Part shown: positions 7,872-15,866 of the stretch, piece after piece
How positions within the stretch are numbered: position 1 is the first letter of the stretch
Layout: every line of letters begins with the position of its first letter
NCBI GenBank assembly: GCA_900757185.1
Contig: CAAEMX010000008.1
Span: 5,553-69,552, forward strand
Source: an uncultured Collinsella sp.
Lineage (GTDB): Bacteria; Actinomycetota; Coriobacteriia; Coriobacteriales; Coriobacteriaceae
Direction of reading: 5' to 3'
DNA length: 64,000 nucleotides
The notes under the pieces: generated by a model
What the model saw: the letters and a program-made list of their open reading frames with translations, nothing else
Told to the model about the DNA's origin: nothing
Database searches by the model: none
Made by a program: the position numbers and the translations under genes

Positions 7872-8291
7872 CTACTTGCTTCGTGCCGCCGCGCGTTTGG
7901 CCTGCACTGTTACCATCGCGTGTCTCACGGCGGTGATGGGGCGATAGCGGATCATACGCGGTCCCGACCAACGCATAACCTCGCGGATCTTCTCGCGCAT
8001 GGCAGGCCGGTAACAATGCGAAGGACATGCCGAGCAAAATGTCTTGGTGCCCATGTGCGGGCAGTGCTCAATGCGCGCGATGGCGTATTTCTGCAGCTCG
8101 GCGCATTCGGGGCAGAGCGTAATGGTTCGAAGGCCGAGTTTCACGCGCACGGACTCATCGTCGCCAGCCTGTTCGACCACATGCCCGCCGCCATGATGCC
8201 CACGACACCACAGCGCAATCATCTGCGACACCATTTGGGCCTCACGCTCACGTTTGCGTGCTAGCTCCGGTGTGTCGACTGGGCGCGCCAT
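7872..8291 (-). CDS. YgbA-type nitrous-oxide-stimulated promoter family protein
   Basis: A 139-residue cytosolic protein resembling the YgbA_NO family (known in Escherichia coli as NO-induced). The evidence is the cysteine pattern CPEC-x14-CPH-x6-FCSACPSHCY around residues 71-108 and the C-terminal REKIREVMRWSGPRMIRYRPITAVRH, both family-like. The six or so Cys and the His suggest a metal site. Its ATG overlaps the TAA of the upstream ABC transporter gene by one base, so the two are cotranslated. Coupling to a CydDC-like exporter suggests a shared role in respiratory, thiol or nitrosative stress; that is inference. Confidence 0.85.
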   Translation of the reverse strand: MARPVDTPELARKREREAQMVSQMIALWCRGHHGGGHVVEQAGDDESVRVKLGLRTITLCPECAELQKYAIARIEHCPHMGTKTFCSACPSHCYRPAMREKIREVMRWSGPRMIRYRPITAVRHAMVTVQAKRAAARSK

Positions 8292-11200
8292 TAGCTCAGC
8301 CTCCCGTGCTCGACCGAAAGCGAGAAATCGGCAAACGCGCAGGTGCTGGCACGGTGGCTCACGAGCACAATGGTCTTGCCGCGGCGCTTGAGCTCGTCGA
8401 TTGCCTGCATCACGGACGCCTCGTTGAGAGCATCGAGCGCGCTGGTGGGTTCGTCGAGCAAGATGAAGGGTGCGTCGTTGAGGAAGATGCGCGCAAGGCC
8501 GATGCGCTGGCGCTCGCCGCCCGAAAGCGAGTCGCCCAGCTCGGCAACGGGCGTGTCGAGTCCCTGCGGCAGACGGTCGATGAGCGTGGTGAGTGAGGCG
8601 GAGCGGCAAGCGTCGAGCAGCTCGGCATCGGTGGCGTTGGCGTGCGCGACCAGCAGGTTCTCGCGTACGGTGCCGCAGAACAGATGCGTGTCCTGGGTCA
8701 TATAGGCCTCGTGGCTGCGCAGGCTCGCCGTGTTGATGTGGCGGGCATCGACGCCGCTCACCGTGATGGTGCCGGCTGCGGGGTCCCAAAAGCGCATGAG
8801 CAGCTTAAGCAGCGTCGACTTGCCCGAACCCGAGCGCCCCATGATGCAGGTCATGGTACCGGGCGCAAAGGTGCAGGTCACGTCGTCGAGGATGAGACTC
8901 GCAGCGGTGTCGTTCGCGACCTGCTCTGTGGCGCCCGCACCGCCCGCGTCCACGCCGCCCACATAGCTAAAGCTCACATGCTCGGCTGCGGCGCCGGCAA
9001 ACTCAACGTTCTGTCCATCGGCGACCTCGGCGCACTGGGGCTGCTCGTCGAGCAAATCGAGCACGCGTGCGCCCGAGGCGAGCGTCTCCTGCAGTGAGGC
9101 GCCCAGGCGGCTCACGGCCATCACCGAGCCAAACGACGACACAAAGGTAAAGACGGCGACAAACGCTGCGGCAAAGTCAATCGTTCCCGCAGCCACCAGC
9201 TGCAGCGCACGCCCGAGCATCACCAGATTAGCCACAAGAATAAGCGCATCGGCTACGGCCTCGCTGACCGCCTGGCGGCGCTTGAGGCGCGCGTCCACGG
9301 CGCCGACTTGCTCGGTCAGCTTGCCCAGGGCACGGCTGCGATCGGTGCCACCGGCAAACTGGATGGTCTCGCCCGCGCCGCGCAGACTGTCGAGTACAAA
9401 GGCGCCCAGCTTACCGGCGCCCTCGCGGCTCTGGCGGCCGGTGGTGCCGCATGCCTTGGCCGAGACCAGGGGCAGCAGCACGCCCAGGACCGCGTAGGCC
9501 ACGAGCGCGATGCCTGCGAGCTCGGGGCTCACAGCCAGCAAAAAGCCCTCAAACACAACGGTGCAGACCAGAGCTATGGCAATGGGCGAGATGGTGTGCG
9601 CGTAGAAGACCTCGAGCAGCTCGATATCCGAGGTGACCAGGCTCACGAGCTCGCCCTTGCCGCGGCCCTCGAGCTTGGCGGGGGCGAGCTGGCGCAGGGC
9701 GCCAAACACCAGGTCGCGAATGTGTGCGAGCAGACGGAATGCGATGTAATGGTTGCAGAGCTGCTCGCCGTAGTGGAGCGGCCCGCGTGCGATGCCGCAG
9801 GCGGCACAGGCCGCGCATGCTGCGATCAGACCAAGCCCCAAGGCGTTGCTGCCCAGCGCGGCCATAAGGCCAAGGGCGCCAAAGGCCGGCACGAACGCGG
9901 CGGTGAGCATGCCAATGCTGCCCAGCGCGACGGCTAGCACAAGCCAGCCGGCAAGCGGTCGGACGAGCCCCATCATGCGCCACATGATGGACGGTGCCGA
10001 GCGACGGGCGCGGCCGGAGTCAGTGGCCGCGGCAGCGGAAGACGAGCCAGCACCGTTGAGGCCATCGGTACAGGCAGCGCTGCTGTCAACAGCCTCAACC
10101 GCGCCGGCATCCTCGGCATCACCCTCCGCATACGTATATGCCGAGAGCTGCTCCTGGCTGCTCCACATGCGCGCATAGGCGCCCGCGCCCGACAGGAGCT
10201 CATCATGGGTGCCGCGCTCGGCAATGCGGCCGCGTTCCAGCACCAGGATCTGATCGGCGTCCACGATCGTCGACAGGCGGTGTGCCACCACGATTACAGT
10301 GTGCCCGCCGGCAAGCGACGCGATGACCTCGCCGATCGCGGCCTCGCTTGCGGCATCGACGTTGCTCGTAGCCTCGTCAAACACATAGATCGGCGAGTCG
10401 TGCAGCAGGGCGCGGGCCATGCACACGCGCTGGCGCTGGCCGCCCGAAAGGTTGGTGCCACCCTCGTTAATCACCATGTCGAGCCCGCCGTTGGCCCGCA
10501 CAAAGGCCGCCACGCGCGTGCGGTCGAGCGCGCGCAAAAGCTCGGTGTCGGTGGCGTTGGGCTGGGCGAGCAGCAGGTTGTCGCGCAGGGTGCCGCCAAA
10601 CAGGTAGCCGTTGGTGGGCACCAGCGTGACGGCGCGCATGAGTGAGGCGGCCGTGGCATCGCACAGCTCGACGCCGCCGATGCGAACGCTGCCACGGTAG
10701 GCACCCTTGCGGCCCGCGATAATCCCCGCGAGCGTGGACTTGCCGCCGCCGCTTTCGCCCACGAGTGCCACGAGCGAGCCGTGCGCAATGGTCGCGCTGG
10801 CGCTGTCCAGCACTGTGCGGTCGCCGTATGCATAGCTCACGCCCGCGAGCTCGATATCGCCGCGACCGTCAAGCTCAACATCGCCGCGCTCGGGCTCGGG
10901 CGTATCCAAAATGCCAAACATGCGGCGCGAGGCGGCCATGCCGTTCATGGCCGTGTGGAACAGCGATCCCAGGCGGCGCATAGGCAAAAAGAACTCCTGC
11001 GACAGAAAGACGATGAGGAAGGCAGCCTCAAAGCCAATCTTGCCCGTGGCGAGCTGCAGCGTGGCTACGATAATGCCGAGCGCGGCGCCCATATAGACGA
11101 CCAGGTCCATAACGCAAATGGAGCGCAGCTGCATCACCAGCAGGCGCATGGTCGCTGTGCGGAAACGCTCGGACTCGGCGTTGATGCGCTCGTGCCAGCT

Positions 11201-11857
11201 GCGATCGGCCTGGTAGACCTTAAGGGTGGTGAGACCCTGCACGGCCTCCAGGAACATGCCGCCCAGATCGACATAGCTGCCCCAGTACTCGGCACCGATC
11301 TTTTTGGCGTTGCGCATGACCATCATGATGGAGACGGGGATGACCGGAACGCAGGCGAGCAGCAGTGCGGCGGGAAGACCCGCCTGGCCCACGAGCAGTA
11401 CAAACAGCGTGATGGGTGCCAAACCGGCAAAGAAGAGCTGCGGCAGGTAACCGCCAAAGTACACCTGGAGTTGCGTGGCGCCCTCGACGCTGGTCTGGAC
11501 GGCCTCGGCGGTGGGGACGGTTTCGGTGTAGGAGGGGCCGAGTGCGGTGAGCTTGTCGTAGACGAGCGAGCGCACGCGGCGGACGGCCTCGAACGCGGCC
11601 TTGTCGCCGGCGCGTTGGGCCAGGTAGATGGAGGCGGCGCGCACGATGATGGCGGCGGCGAGCGGCAAAGCCGCCTGTGCGAGGGCATCGACGGCGAGCG
11701 CGGCGGAAAGACCGTTCGTGACGATGCCGCCCAAGATGCGCGCAAGCATCCACATCACCGTGATGTTTGCCATGAGCGCGATCCACTTAAACAGGACGCT
11801 TGCCATAATGTAGGGCGTTACCTGCGGAGCCAGGGAGAAGAGCCGCTTCTCGAACAT
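8291..11857 (-). CDS. Fused CydDC-like ABC exporter, two TMD-NBD halves in one chain
   Basis: A 1188-residue membrane ATPase with two complete exporter halves. Half 1: membrane domain ~1-320, Walker A GESGGGKST near 367, signature LSGGQRQRV near 469, Walker B IYVFDEATS. A charged linker follows at ~560-630. Half 2: membrane domain ~630-920, Walker A GRSGSGKST near 1005, signature LSGGERQRIG near 1110, Walker B FILLDEPTS. Arrangement and the THDELL/CydD-like features suggest the CydDC group, which exports thiols and is needed for cytochrome bd assembly; drug or peptide export cannot be excluded. AGGAGGT precedes the ATG. Fusion of both halves spares a separate partner gene. Confidence 0.85.
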   Translation of the reverse strand: MFEKRLFSLAPQVTPYIMASVLFKWIALMANITVMWMLARILGGIVTNGLSAALAVDALAQAALPLAAAIIVRAASIYLAQRAGDKAAFEAVRRVRSLVYDKLTALGPSYTETVPTAEAVQTSVEGATQLQVYFGGYLPQLFFAGLAPITLFVLLVGQAGLPAALLLACVPVIPVSIMMVMRNAKKIGAEYWGSYVDLGGMFLEAVQGLTTLKVYQADRSWHERINAESERFRTATMRLLVMQLRSICVMDLVVYMGAALGIIVATLQLATGKIGFEAAFLIVFLSQEFFLPMRRLGSLFHTAMNGMAASRRMFGILDTPEPERGDVELDGRGDIELAGVSYAYGDRTVLDSASATIAHGSLVALVGESGGGKSTLAGIIAGRKGAYRGSVRIGGVELCDATAASLMRAVTLVPTNGYLFGGTLRDNLLLAQPNATDTELLRALDRTRVAAFVRANGGLDMVINEGGTNLSGGQRQRVCMARALLHDSPIYVFDEATSNVDAASEAAIGEVIASLAGGHTVIVVAHRLSTIVDADQILVLERGRIAERGTHDELLSGAGAYARMWSSQEQLSAYTYAEGDAEDAGAVEAVDSSAACTDGLNGAGSSSAAAATDSGRARRSAPSIMWRMMGLVRPLAGWLVLAVALGSIGMLTAAFVPAFGALGLMAALGSNALGLGLIAACAACAACGIARGPLHYGEQLCNHYIAFRLLAHIRDLVFGALRQLAPAKLEGRGKGELVSLVTSDIELLEVFYAHTISPIAIALVCTVVFEGFLLAVSPELAGIALVAYAVLGVLLPLVSAKACGTTGRQSREGAGKLGAFVLDSLRGAGETIQFAGGTDRSRALGKLTEQVGAVDARLKRRQAVSEAVADALILVANLVMLGRALQLVAAGTIDFAAAFVAVFTFVSSFGSVMAVSRLGASLQETLASGARVLDLLDEQPQCAEVADGQNVEFAGAAAEHVSFSYVGGVDAGGAGATEQVANDTAASLILDDVTCTFAPGTMTCIMGRSGSGKSTLLKLLMRFWDPAAGTITVSGVDARHINTASLRSHEAYMTQDTHLFCGTVRENLLVAHANATDAELLDACRSASLTTLIDRLPQGLDTPVAELGDSLSGGERQRIGLARIFLNDAPFILLDEPTSALDALNEASVMQAIDELKRRGKTIVLVSHRASTCAFADFSLSVEHGRLS

Positions 11858-12073
11858 GAAACCTCCTATGCCGTAACGGTGCCGGGCTGGGTCCTCGGCA
11901 GCCGCTTAGTTAGCCAAATGCAACTAGAGTAACATCGTGCAGCGGGTAAGTATGCCGAGGGTAATTTTTAGCCGATGAACTGCGTAGAAAGTTCAAAATT
12001 GTTGAGTGCGGCGAACTTTGTGGTGGACGGAATGCGGGCGCAATTTTGATCGTGTGCGGCCCGCTCCAAAACG
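11858..12073. other. Intergenic region upstream of the ABC exporter
   Basis: This 216-base stretch is divergent to the exporter on one side and leads to the LarC-like gene on the other. It is more AT-rich than its flanks around 11960-12060. I see no ORF with coding character and no convincing promoter pair; regulatory sequence for the exporter is presumably here. Confidence 0.4.
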
Positions 12074-12128
12074 TGTACGTCAGCCTCCAAAACCGACAAA
12101 AAATGACATGTTTGGAGGCTGACGTACA
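12074..12128. repeat. 18-bp perfect inverted repeat with 19-nt loop
   Basis: Arms TGTACGTCAGCCTCCAAA at 12074-12091 and its exact complement at 12111-12128 flank an A-rich loop. There is no U-tract, so it is unlikely to be a simple terminator. It stands ~110 bases upstream of the LarC-like start and may be an operator, a structured RNA or a dispersed repeat. Confidence 0.75.
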
Positions 12129-12239
12129 TGTTTGGATAGGGGCAAGGGCGACGACGGACGAAAGTCACGCCTGTGCCACGTTCGATGTGCTAGCGTTTGG
12201 GTGAATAAAACGAGCCCGTGCGGAAAGGATCCGGACCGT

Positions 12240-12725
12240 ATGCAACGTGGAAGTACATCTCCGCTGTCCCGCGAGACCGATGCGCCCGAAACCATCGTCA
12301 AGCTGGAGTGCGACATCGATGATGCGTCGCCCGAGGTACTCGCCTATGCCGCTGACCGCCTGCGCGAGGCCGGCGCCCGCGAGGTGCACTGGCTGCCCCT
12401 CTACTGCAAAAAAGGCCGCCCCGGCTGGCAGCTGCAGGTGATCTGCTCGCATGAGGATATCGAACGCCTGCAGACGATTATCTTTTTGGAAACCACGACC
12501 AACGCCGTTCGTCGCCAGGTGATGGAACGCGTTTGCCTGCCGCGTCGTTTTGAGCAGGTAGCGACGCCTTGGGGCGAGGTGTCCGTTAAGGTGGCGACCC
12601 TGCCAGACGGCAGCGAGCGCGCGGCTCCCGAGTACGAGGATTGCGCCCGTCTTGCCCGCGAACATGGCGTGCCACTCCAACGCGTGATGCAGGCGGCTCA
12701 GAGCGCGGTACTGCGATTTGAGTAG
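12240..12725 (+). CDS. LarC C-terminal domain-like protein (nickel-pincer cofactor family)
   Basis: A 161-residue protein resembling the C-terminal (LarC2) part of LarC, the nickel chelatase of lactate racemase cofactor synthesis. Evidence: VKLECDIDDASPEVLAYAADRL near residue 20, the central ETTTNAVRRQVMERVCLPR, and GEVSVKVATLPDGSERAAPEYEDC. In known LarC a larger LarC1 domain precedes this part, in some species joined by a programmed frameshift; here no LarC1, LarB or LarE is present, so this is a stand-alone homologue whose function may differ. GGAAAGGATC lies upstream of the ATG at 12240; an upstream TTG-started extension is open but has no coding look. Confidence 0.75.
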   Translation: MQRGSTSPLSRETDAPETIVKLECDIDDASPEVLAYAADRLREAGAREVHWLPLYCKKGRPGWQLQVICSHEDIERLQTIIFLETTTNAVRRQVMERVCLPRRFEQVATPWGEVSVKVATLPDGSERAAPEYEDCARLAREHGVPLQRVMQAAQSAVLRFE

Positions 12726-12782
12726 CACGTCCGAGCGACGCGCCTCATCAACCCTATTTGCTCCACCCCGAAAGGACTTCCC

Positions 12783-13331
12783 ATGAAATACCTCATCGCT
12801 TCCGACATTCACGGCTCGGCATACTGGACAGAGCGCCTGTGCGCCGCCATCGAATCCGAGCAGCCCGGCCGCATCGTGCTGCTAGGCGACCTGCTCTACC
12901 ACGGCCCGCGCAACGACCTGCCGCGCGATTACGCCCCCAAGCGCGTGATTCCGCTGCTCAACGCCCTGGCCGACCGCATCATCGCGGTGCGCGGCAACTG
13001 CGACGCCGAAGTCGACCAGATGGTGCTCGACTTCCCCGTCATGGCCGACTACGCCACGCTGTTCGACGAGACCGGCCGCGAGCTGTTCCTGACGCACGGC
13101 CACGTCTTTGGCGCCGGCATGCACAACAGCGTCGACCACGCGCCCGCGCTGCCCGAAGGCTCCGCGCTCGTCTACGGCCACACGCATATCAAGGTTAACG
13201 AGGCAAGCGAGGCGCACCCGGGCCTGTGGCTCTTCAACCCCGGCAGCGTGAGCATTCCCAAGGACGGTACGCACAGCTACGGCATCTACGAGGGCGGCGC
13301 GTTCCGTCACGTGATCCTGGAGGAGGAATAA
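12783..13331 (+). CDS. YfcE-family metallophosphodiesterase
   Basis: A 182-residue calcineurin-like phosphodiesterase of the YfcE/MJ0936 group. Metal-binding motifs appear in order: SDIHGS near residue 8, LLGDLLYHGPRND near 38, VRGNCDAEVD near 75, LTHGHVFGAG near 103, and VYGHTHIKV near 129, with FNPGSVSIPKDG near 152. The substrate in vivo is unknown; relatives hydrolyse artificial phosphodiesters. GAAAGGAC precedes the ATG. mazG starts 3 bases after the stop, so the two share a transcript. Confidence 0.9.
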   Translation: MKYLIASDIHGSAYWTERLCAAIESEQPGRIVLLGDLLYHGPRNDLPRDYAPKRVIPLLNALADRIIAVRGNCDAEVDQMVLDFPVMADYATLFDETGRELFLTHGHVFGAGMHNSVDHAPALPEGSALVYGHTHIKVNEASEAHPGLWLFNPGSVSIPKDGTHSYGIYEGGAFRHVILEEE

Positions 13332-13333
13332 CC

Positions 13334-14194
13334 ATGGCGCAGCACATGGCTCAGCAAAATGCCGAGGGCTCGCGTGACCTGTCCACGCTGGTCGACGCGT
13401 CGGCCGAGCTGCAGCATCTGGTGCAGACCATCTGGCGCCTGCGTCAGCCCGACGGCTGTCCGTGGGACCGTGAGCAGACGCACCGTAGCATTGGCAAGAA
13501 CATGATCGAGGAGGCCTATGAGGCGCTCGACTGCATCGAGGCCGACGATGCCACGCATCTGCGCGAGGAGCTGGGCGACGTGCTCATGCAGGTGGTGCTG
13601 CATGCGCAGATTGCGGCGGACGCCGGCGAGTTTACGCTGGCCGACGTGGCACGCGATATTGACGCCAAGCTCATTCGCCGCCACCCGCACGTGTTTGGCG
13701 ATGCGGATGCCGACAACCCCGACGAGGTGCTCAAGATCTGGGACGAGGTCAAGCTTGCCGAGAAGGCCGCCAAAGACCAGGCCGTGGCGGCAGGCGGGGC
13801 CGCACCCGAGGGTCTGCTCGACGGTGTGCCCACGCACCTGCCGGCGCTGATGCAGGCTCAGAAGGTGTCGCGCAAGGCGGCTGCCGTGGGCTTTGAGTGG
13901 GAGACGGTCCAGGACGTGTGGGACGAGGTCGCTGAGGAGCGTGCCGAGTTTGAGGCCGAGGCTCCCGGCTCGCCCGAGCGCGAGATGGAGTTTGGCGACC
14001 TGCTCTTTGCCCTGGTCAACGTTGCGCGCAAGGAGGGAATCGACGCCGAGAGCGCCCTGCGTGCCAGCACGGCAAAGTTCCGCCGCCGCTGGGCCGCGAT
14101 GGAGCAGATGGCGGCCGACGCCCACGTGGATCTGGCCGAGCTTTCGACCCACGGCCTCAATGACCTCTGGGATGCCGCAAAGGCAGAGGAGTAA
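13334..14194 (+). CDS. mazG: Nucleoside triphosphate pyrophosphohydrolase MazG
   Basis: House-cleaning enzyme that hydrolyses (d)NTPs to monophosphates. Two MazG domains are seen: the first with CPWDREQTHRSIGKNMIEEAYEALDCI and REELGDVLMQVVLHAQIA (residues ~40-110), the second around 190-275 with FEWETVQDVWDEVAEERAEF and EFGDLLFALVNVAR. Length 286 is close to the usual ~263. The ATG at 13334 follows AGGAGGAA; the frame is open further upstream, but that part only repeats the yfcE 3' end in another frame. A hairpin terminator follows at 14201. Confidence 0.95.
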   Translation: MAQHMAQQNAEGSRDLSTLVDASAELQHLVQTIWRLRQPDGCPWDREQTHRSIGKNMIEEAYEALDCIEADDATHLREELGDVLMQVVLHAQIAADAGEFTLADVARDIDAKLIRRHPHVFGDADADNPDEVLKIWDEVKLAEKAAKDQAVAAGGAAPEGLLDGVPTHLPALMQAQKVSRKAAAVGFEWETVQDVWDEVAEERAEFEAEAPGSPEREMEFGDLLFALVNVARKEGIDAESALRASTAKFRRRWAAMEQMAADAHVDLAELSTHGLNDLWDAAKAEE

Positions 14195-14200
14195 GACTGC

Positions 14201-14242
14201 GGGGGCGACGGGACGGACTTTCTCATCGCCCCCATTATTTTT
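14201..14242 (+). terminator. Terminator after mazG
   Basis: GGGGGCGA at 14201-14208 pairs with TCGCCCCC at 14226-14233, followed by ATTATTTTT. The 17-nt loop contains GGGACGGACTTT, which resembles the loop of the hairpin repeats at 3477 and 6808, so this may be a family member recruited as terminator. Confidence 0.75.
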
Positions 14243-14250
14243 CAAAAAGA

Positions 14251-14280
14251 TTGTATCCCTTGGCTAACTTAGGGCATAAT
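14251..14280 (+). promoter_or_regulatory. Probable enolase promoter
   Basis: TTGTAT at 14251-14256 and CATAAT at 14275-14280 are 18 bases apart and lie ~100 bases upstream of eno. A direct repeat GGCTAACTTA occurs at 14262-14271 (between the boxes) and 14297-14306 (near the expected transcript start), 35 bases apart; it may bind a regulator. Confidence 0.5.
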
Positions 14281-14382
14281 GCAAAAAGTGCGATAAGGCT
14301 AACTTATGAACCTGCGCGCCACTGTAGCGTGCAAGCCGTGTCGCCAAGCATTCAACCCGTTTCCAAGTGAGAGGGAGACAAC

Positions 14383-15672
14383 ATGAGCGATATTTTGGAT
14401 GTCTACGGTCGCGAGGTACTCGACAGCCGCGGCAACCCCACCGTCGAGGTCGAGGTCGTGCTCGAGGACGGCAGCTTCGGCCGCGCGATGGTGCCTTCGG
14501 GCGCTTCGACCGGCGCCTTTGAGGCATGCGAGCTGCGCGATGGCGACAAGGGCCGCTACCTGGGCAAGGGCGTTTCGCAGGCCGTCGAGCACGTCAATAA
14601 CGAGTGCGCTAACGCCGTCGTGGGCCTCGACGCCTTCGACCAGCGCGCCGTCGATGCCGCGCTGATTGCCGCGGACGGTACCCCCAACAAGACCAAGCTC
14701 GGTGCCAACGCCATCCTGGGCGTGTCGCTGGCCGTCGCCCGCGCCGCTGCCGAGTCGGCGGGTCTTTCGCTGTACCAGTACCTGGGCGGCGTCAACGCCC
14801 ATCTGCTGCCCACACCTATGATGAACATTCTCAACGGCGGCGTGCATGCCGACAATAACGTCGACTTCCAGGAGTTCATGATCATGCCGGTGGGCGCCCC
14901 GAGCTTTGCCGAGGGCCTGCGTTGGTGCGCCGAGGTCTACCACACCCTCAAGGGTGTGCTGCACGAGGCCGGCCTGGGCGGCGGCGTGGGCGACGAGGGT
15001 GGCTTTGCGCCCAACCTCAAGACCAATGCCGAGCCGTTCGAGTACATCACCAAGGCCGTCGAGAAGGCTGGCTTTAAGCCCGGCGTCGACTTCATGTACG
15101 CCATGGACCCGGCCTCGACCGAGTTCTACAACGCCGAGACCGGCATGTACGAGCTCAAGGGCGAGGGCGTGGAGTACACGAGTGCCCAGATGGTTGATTA
15201 CTGGGAGAAGCTCGTCGACACCTATCCCATCATCTCCATCGAGGACGGCATGGCCGAGGAGGACTGGGACGGCTGGGTTGAGCTCACCCGTCGCATTGGC
15301 AACAAGGTGCAGCTGGTGGGCGACGACCTGTTCGTCACCAACACCGAGCGCCTTAAGAAGGGCATCGAGCTGGGTGCCGCCAACGCGATCCTGGTCAAGG
15401 TCAATCAGATCGGCACGCTCACCGAGTCGCTTGAGGCCATCGAGACCGCCAAGGAGGCCGGTTACGCCTGCATCGTGAGTCACCGCTCCGGCGAGACCGA
15501 GGATTCCACGATCGCCGACCTGGTCGTGGGCGTCAATGCCGGCCAGATCAAGTCGGGCGCCCCGTGCCGCAGCGACCGTATCGCCAAGTACAACCAGCTC
15601 ATTCGCATCGAGGACGAGCTCGAGGGCAGCGCGCGCTACGCCGGTAAGACCGCGTTCTACAACATTCGCTAG
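14383..15672 (+). CDS. eno: Enolase (Eno)
   Basis: Glycolytic enzyme interconverting 2-phosphoglycerate and phosphoenolpyruvate. It shows the N-terminal VYGREVLDSRGNPTVE, GASTG loop, NGGVHADNNVDFQEFMIMP, the metal/catalytic segments SIEDGMAEEDW and VGDDLFVTN, the active-site Lys in ILVKVNQIGTLTE, and the signature SHRSGETEDSTIADL near 370. The 429 residues match bacterial enolases. GAGAGGGAGAC lies upstream of the ATG. It is followed by two hairpins and then a separate promoter for the division gene. Confidence 0.98.
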   Translation: MSDILDVYGREVLDSRGNPTVEVEVVLEDGSFGRAMVPSGASTGAFEACELRDGDKGRYLGKGVSQAVEHVNNECANAVVGLDAFDQRAVDAALIAADGTPNKTKLGANAILGVSLAVARAAAESAGLSLYQYLGGVNAHLLPTPMMNILNGGVHADNNVDFQEFMIMPVGAPSFAEGLRWCAEVYHTLKGVLHEAGLGGGVGDEGGFAPNLKTNAEPFEYITKAVEKAGFKPGVDFMYAMDPASTEFYNAETGMYELKGEGVEYTSAQMVDYWEKLVDTYPIISIEDGMAEEDWDGWVELTRRIGNKVQLVGDDLFVTNTERLKKGIELGAANAILVKVNQIGTLTESLEAIETAKEAGYACIVSHRSGETEDSTIADLVVGVNAGQIKSGAPCRSDRIAKYNQLIRIEDELEGSARYAGKTAFYNIR

Positions 15673-15689
15673 GCAGCGGCGTGTGCGGG

Positions 15690-15776
15690 GGCGGGGCTGA
15701 CTCGGTTCCGCCCCGCCTTGGCTGGATGTCGCAAAGCGCTATGGGCGCTGGGCCATATGGCTCAGCGCCTTTTTTA
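15690..15776 (+). terminator. Tandem hairpins ending eno transcription
   Basis: First hairpin: GGCGGGGC/GCCCCGCC at 15690-15717, without U-tract. Second hairpin: an 11-bp stem starting GGCGCTG at 15744 and ending CAGCGCC at 15769 with an ATAT loop, directly followed by six T. The second is a strong intrinsic terminator. Confidence 0.85.
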
Positions 15777-15801
15777 TGTCGAGCAAAGGCCGCCGAAGGC
15801 G

Positions 15802-15829
15802 TTGCGTGTGCTCGTGCTATAACTAGAAT
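15802..15829 (+). promoter_or_regulatory. Probable promoter of the DivIC-like gene
   Basis: TTGCGT at 15802-15807 and TAGAAT at 15824-15829 with a 16-base spacer, about 38 bases upstream of the ATG at 15867. Confidence 0.5.
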
Positions 15830-15866
15830 ACTTAGCGCAAACAAACCTCAACCGCACAAGGCGCAC

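Noticed and set aside
8292..8789. N-terminal extension of the YgbA-like frame
   Set aside because: This part is a shadow of the ABC transporter gene; the family similarity begins at the ATG that overlaps the transporter stop.
14299..15483. 394-aa minus-strand ORF over enolase
   Set aside because: Antisense to eno throughout; composition and position mark it as a frame shadow.
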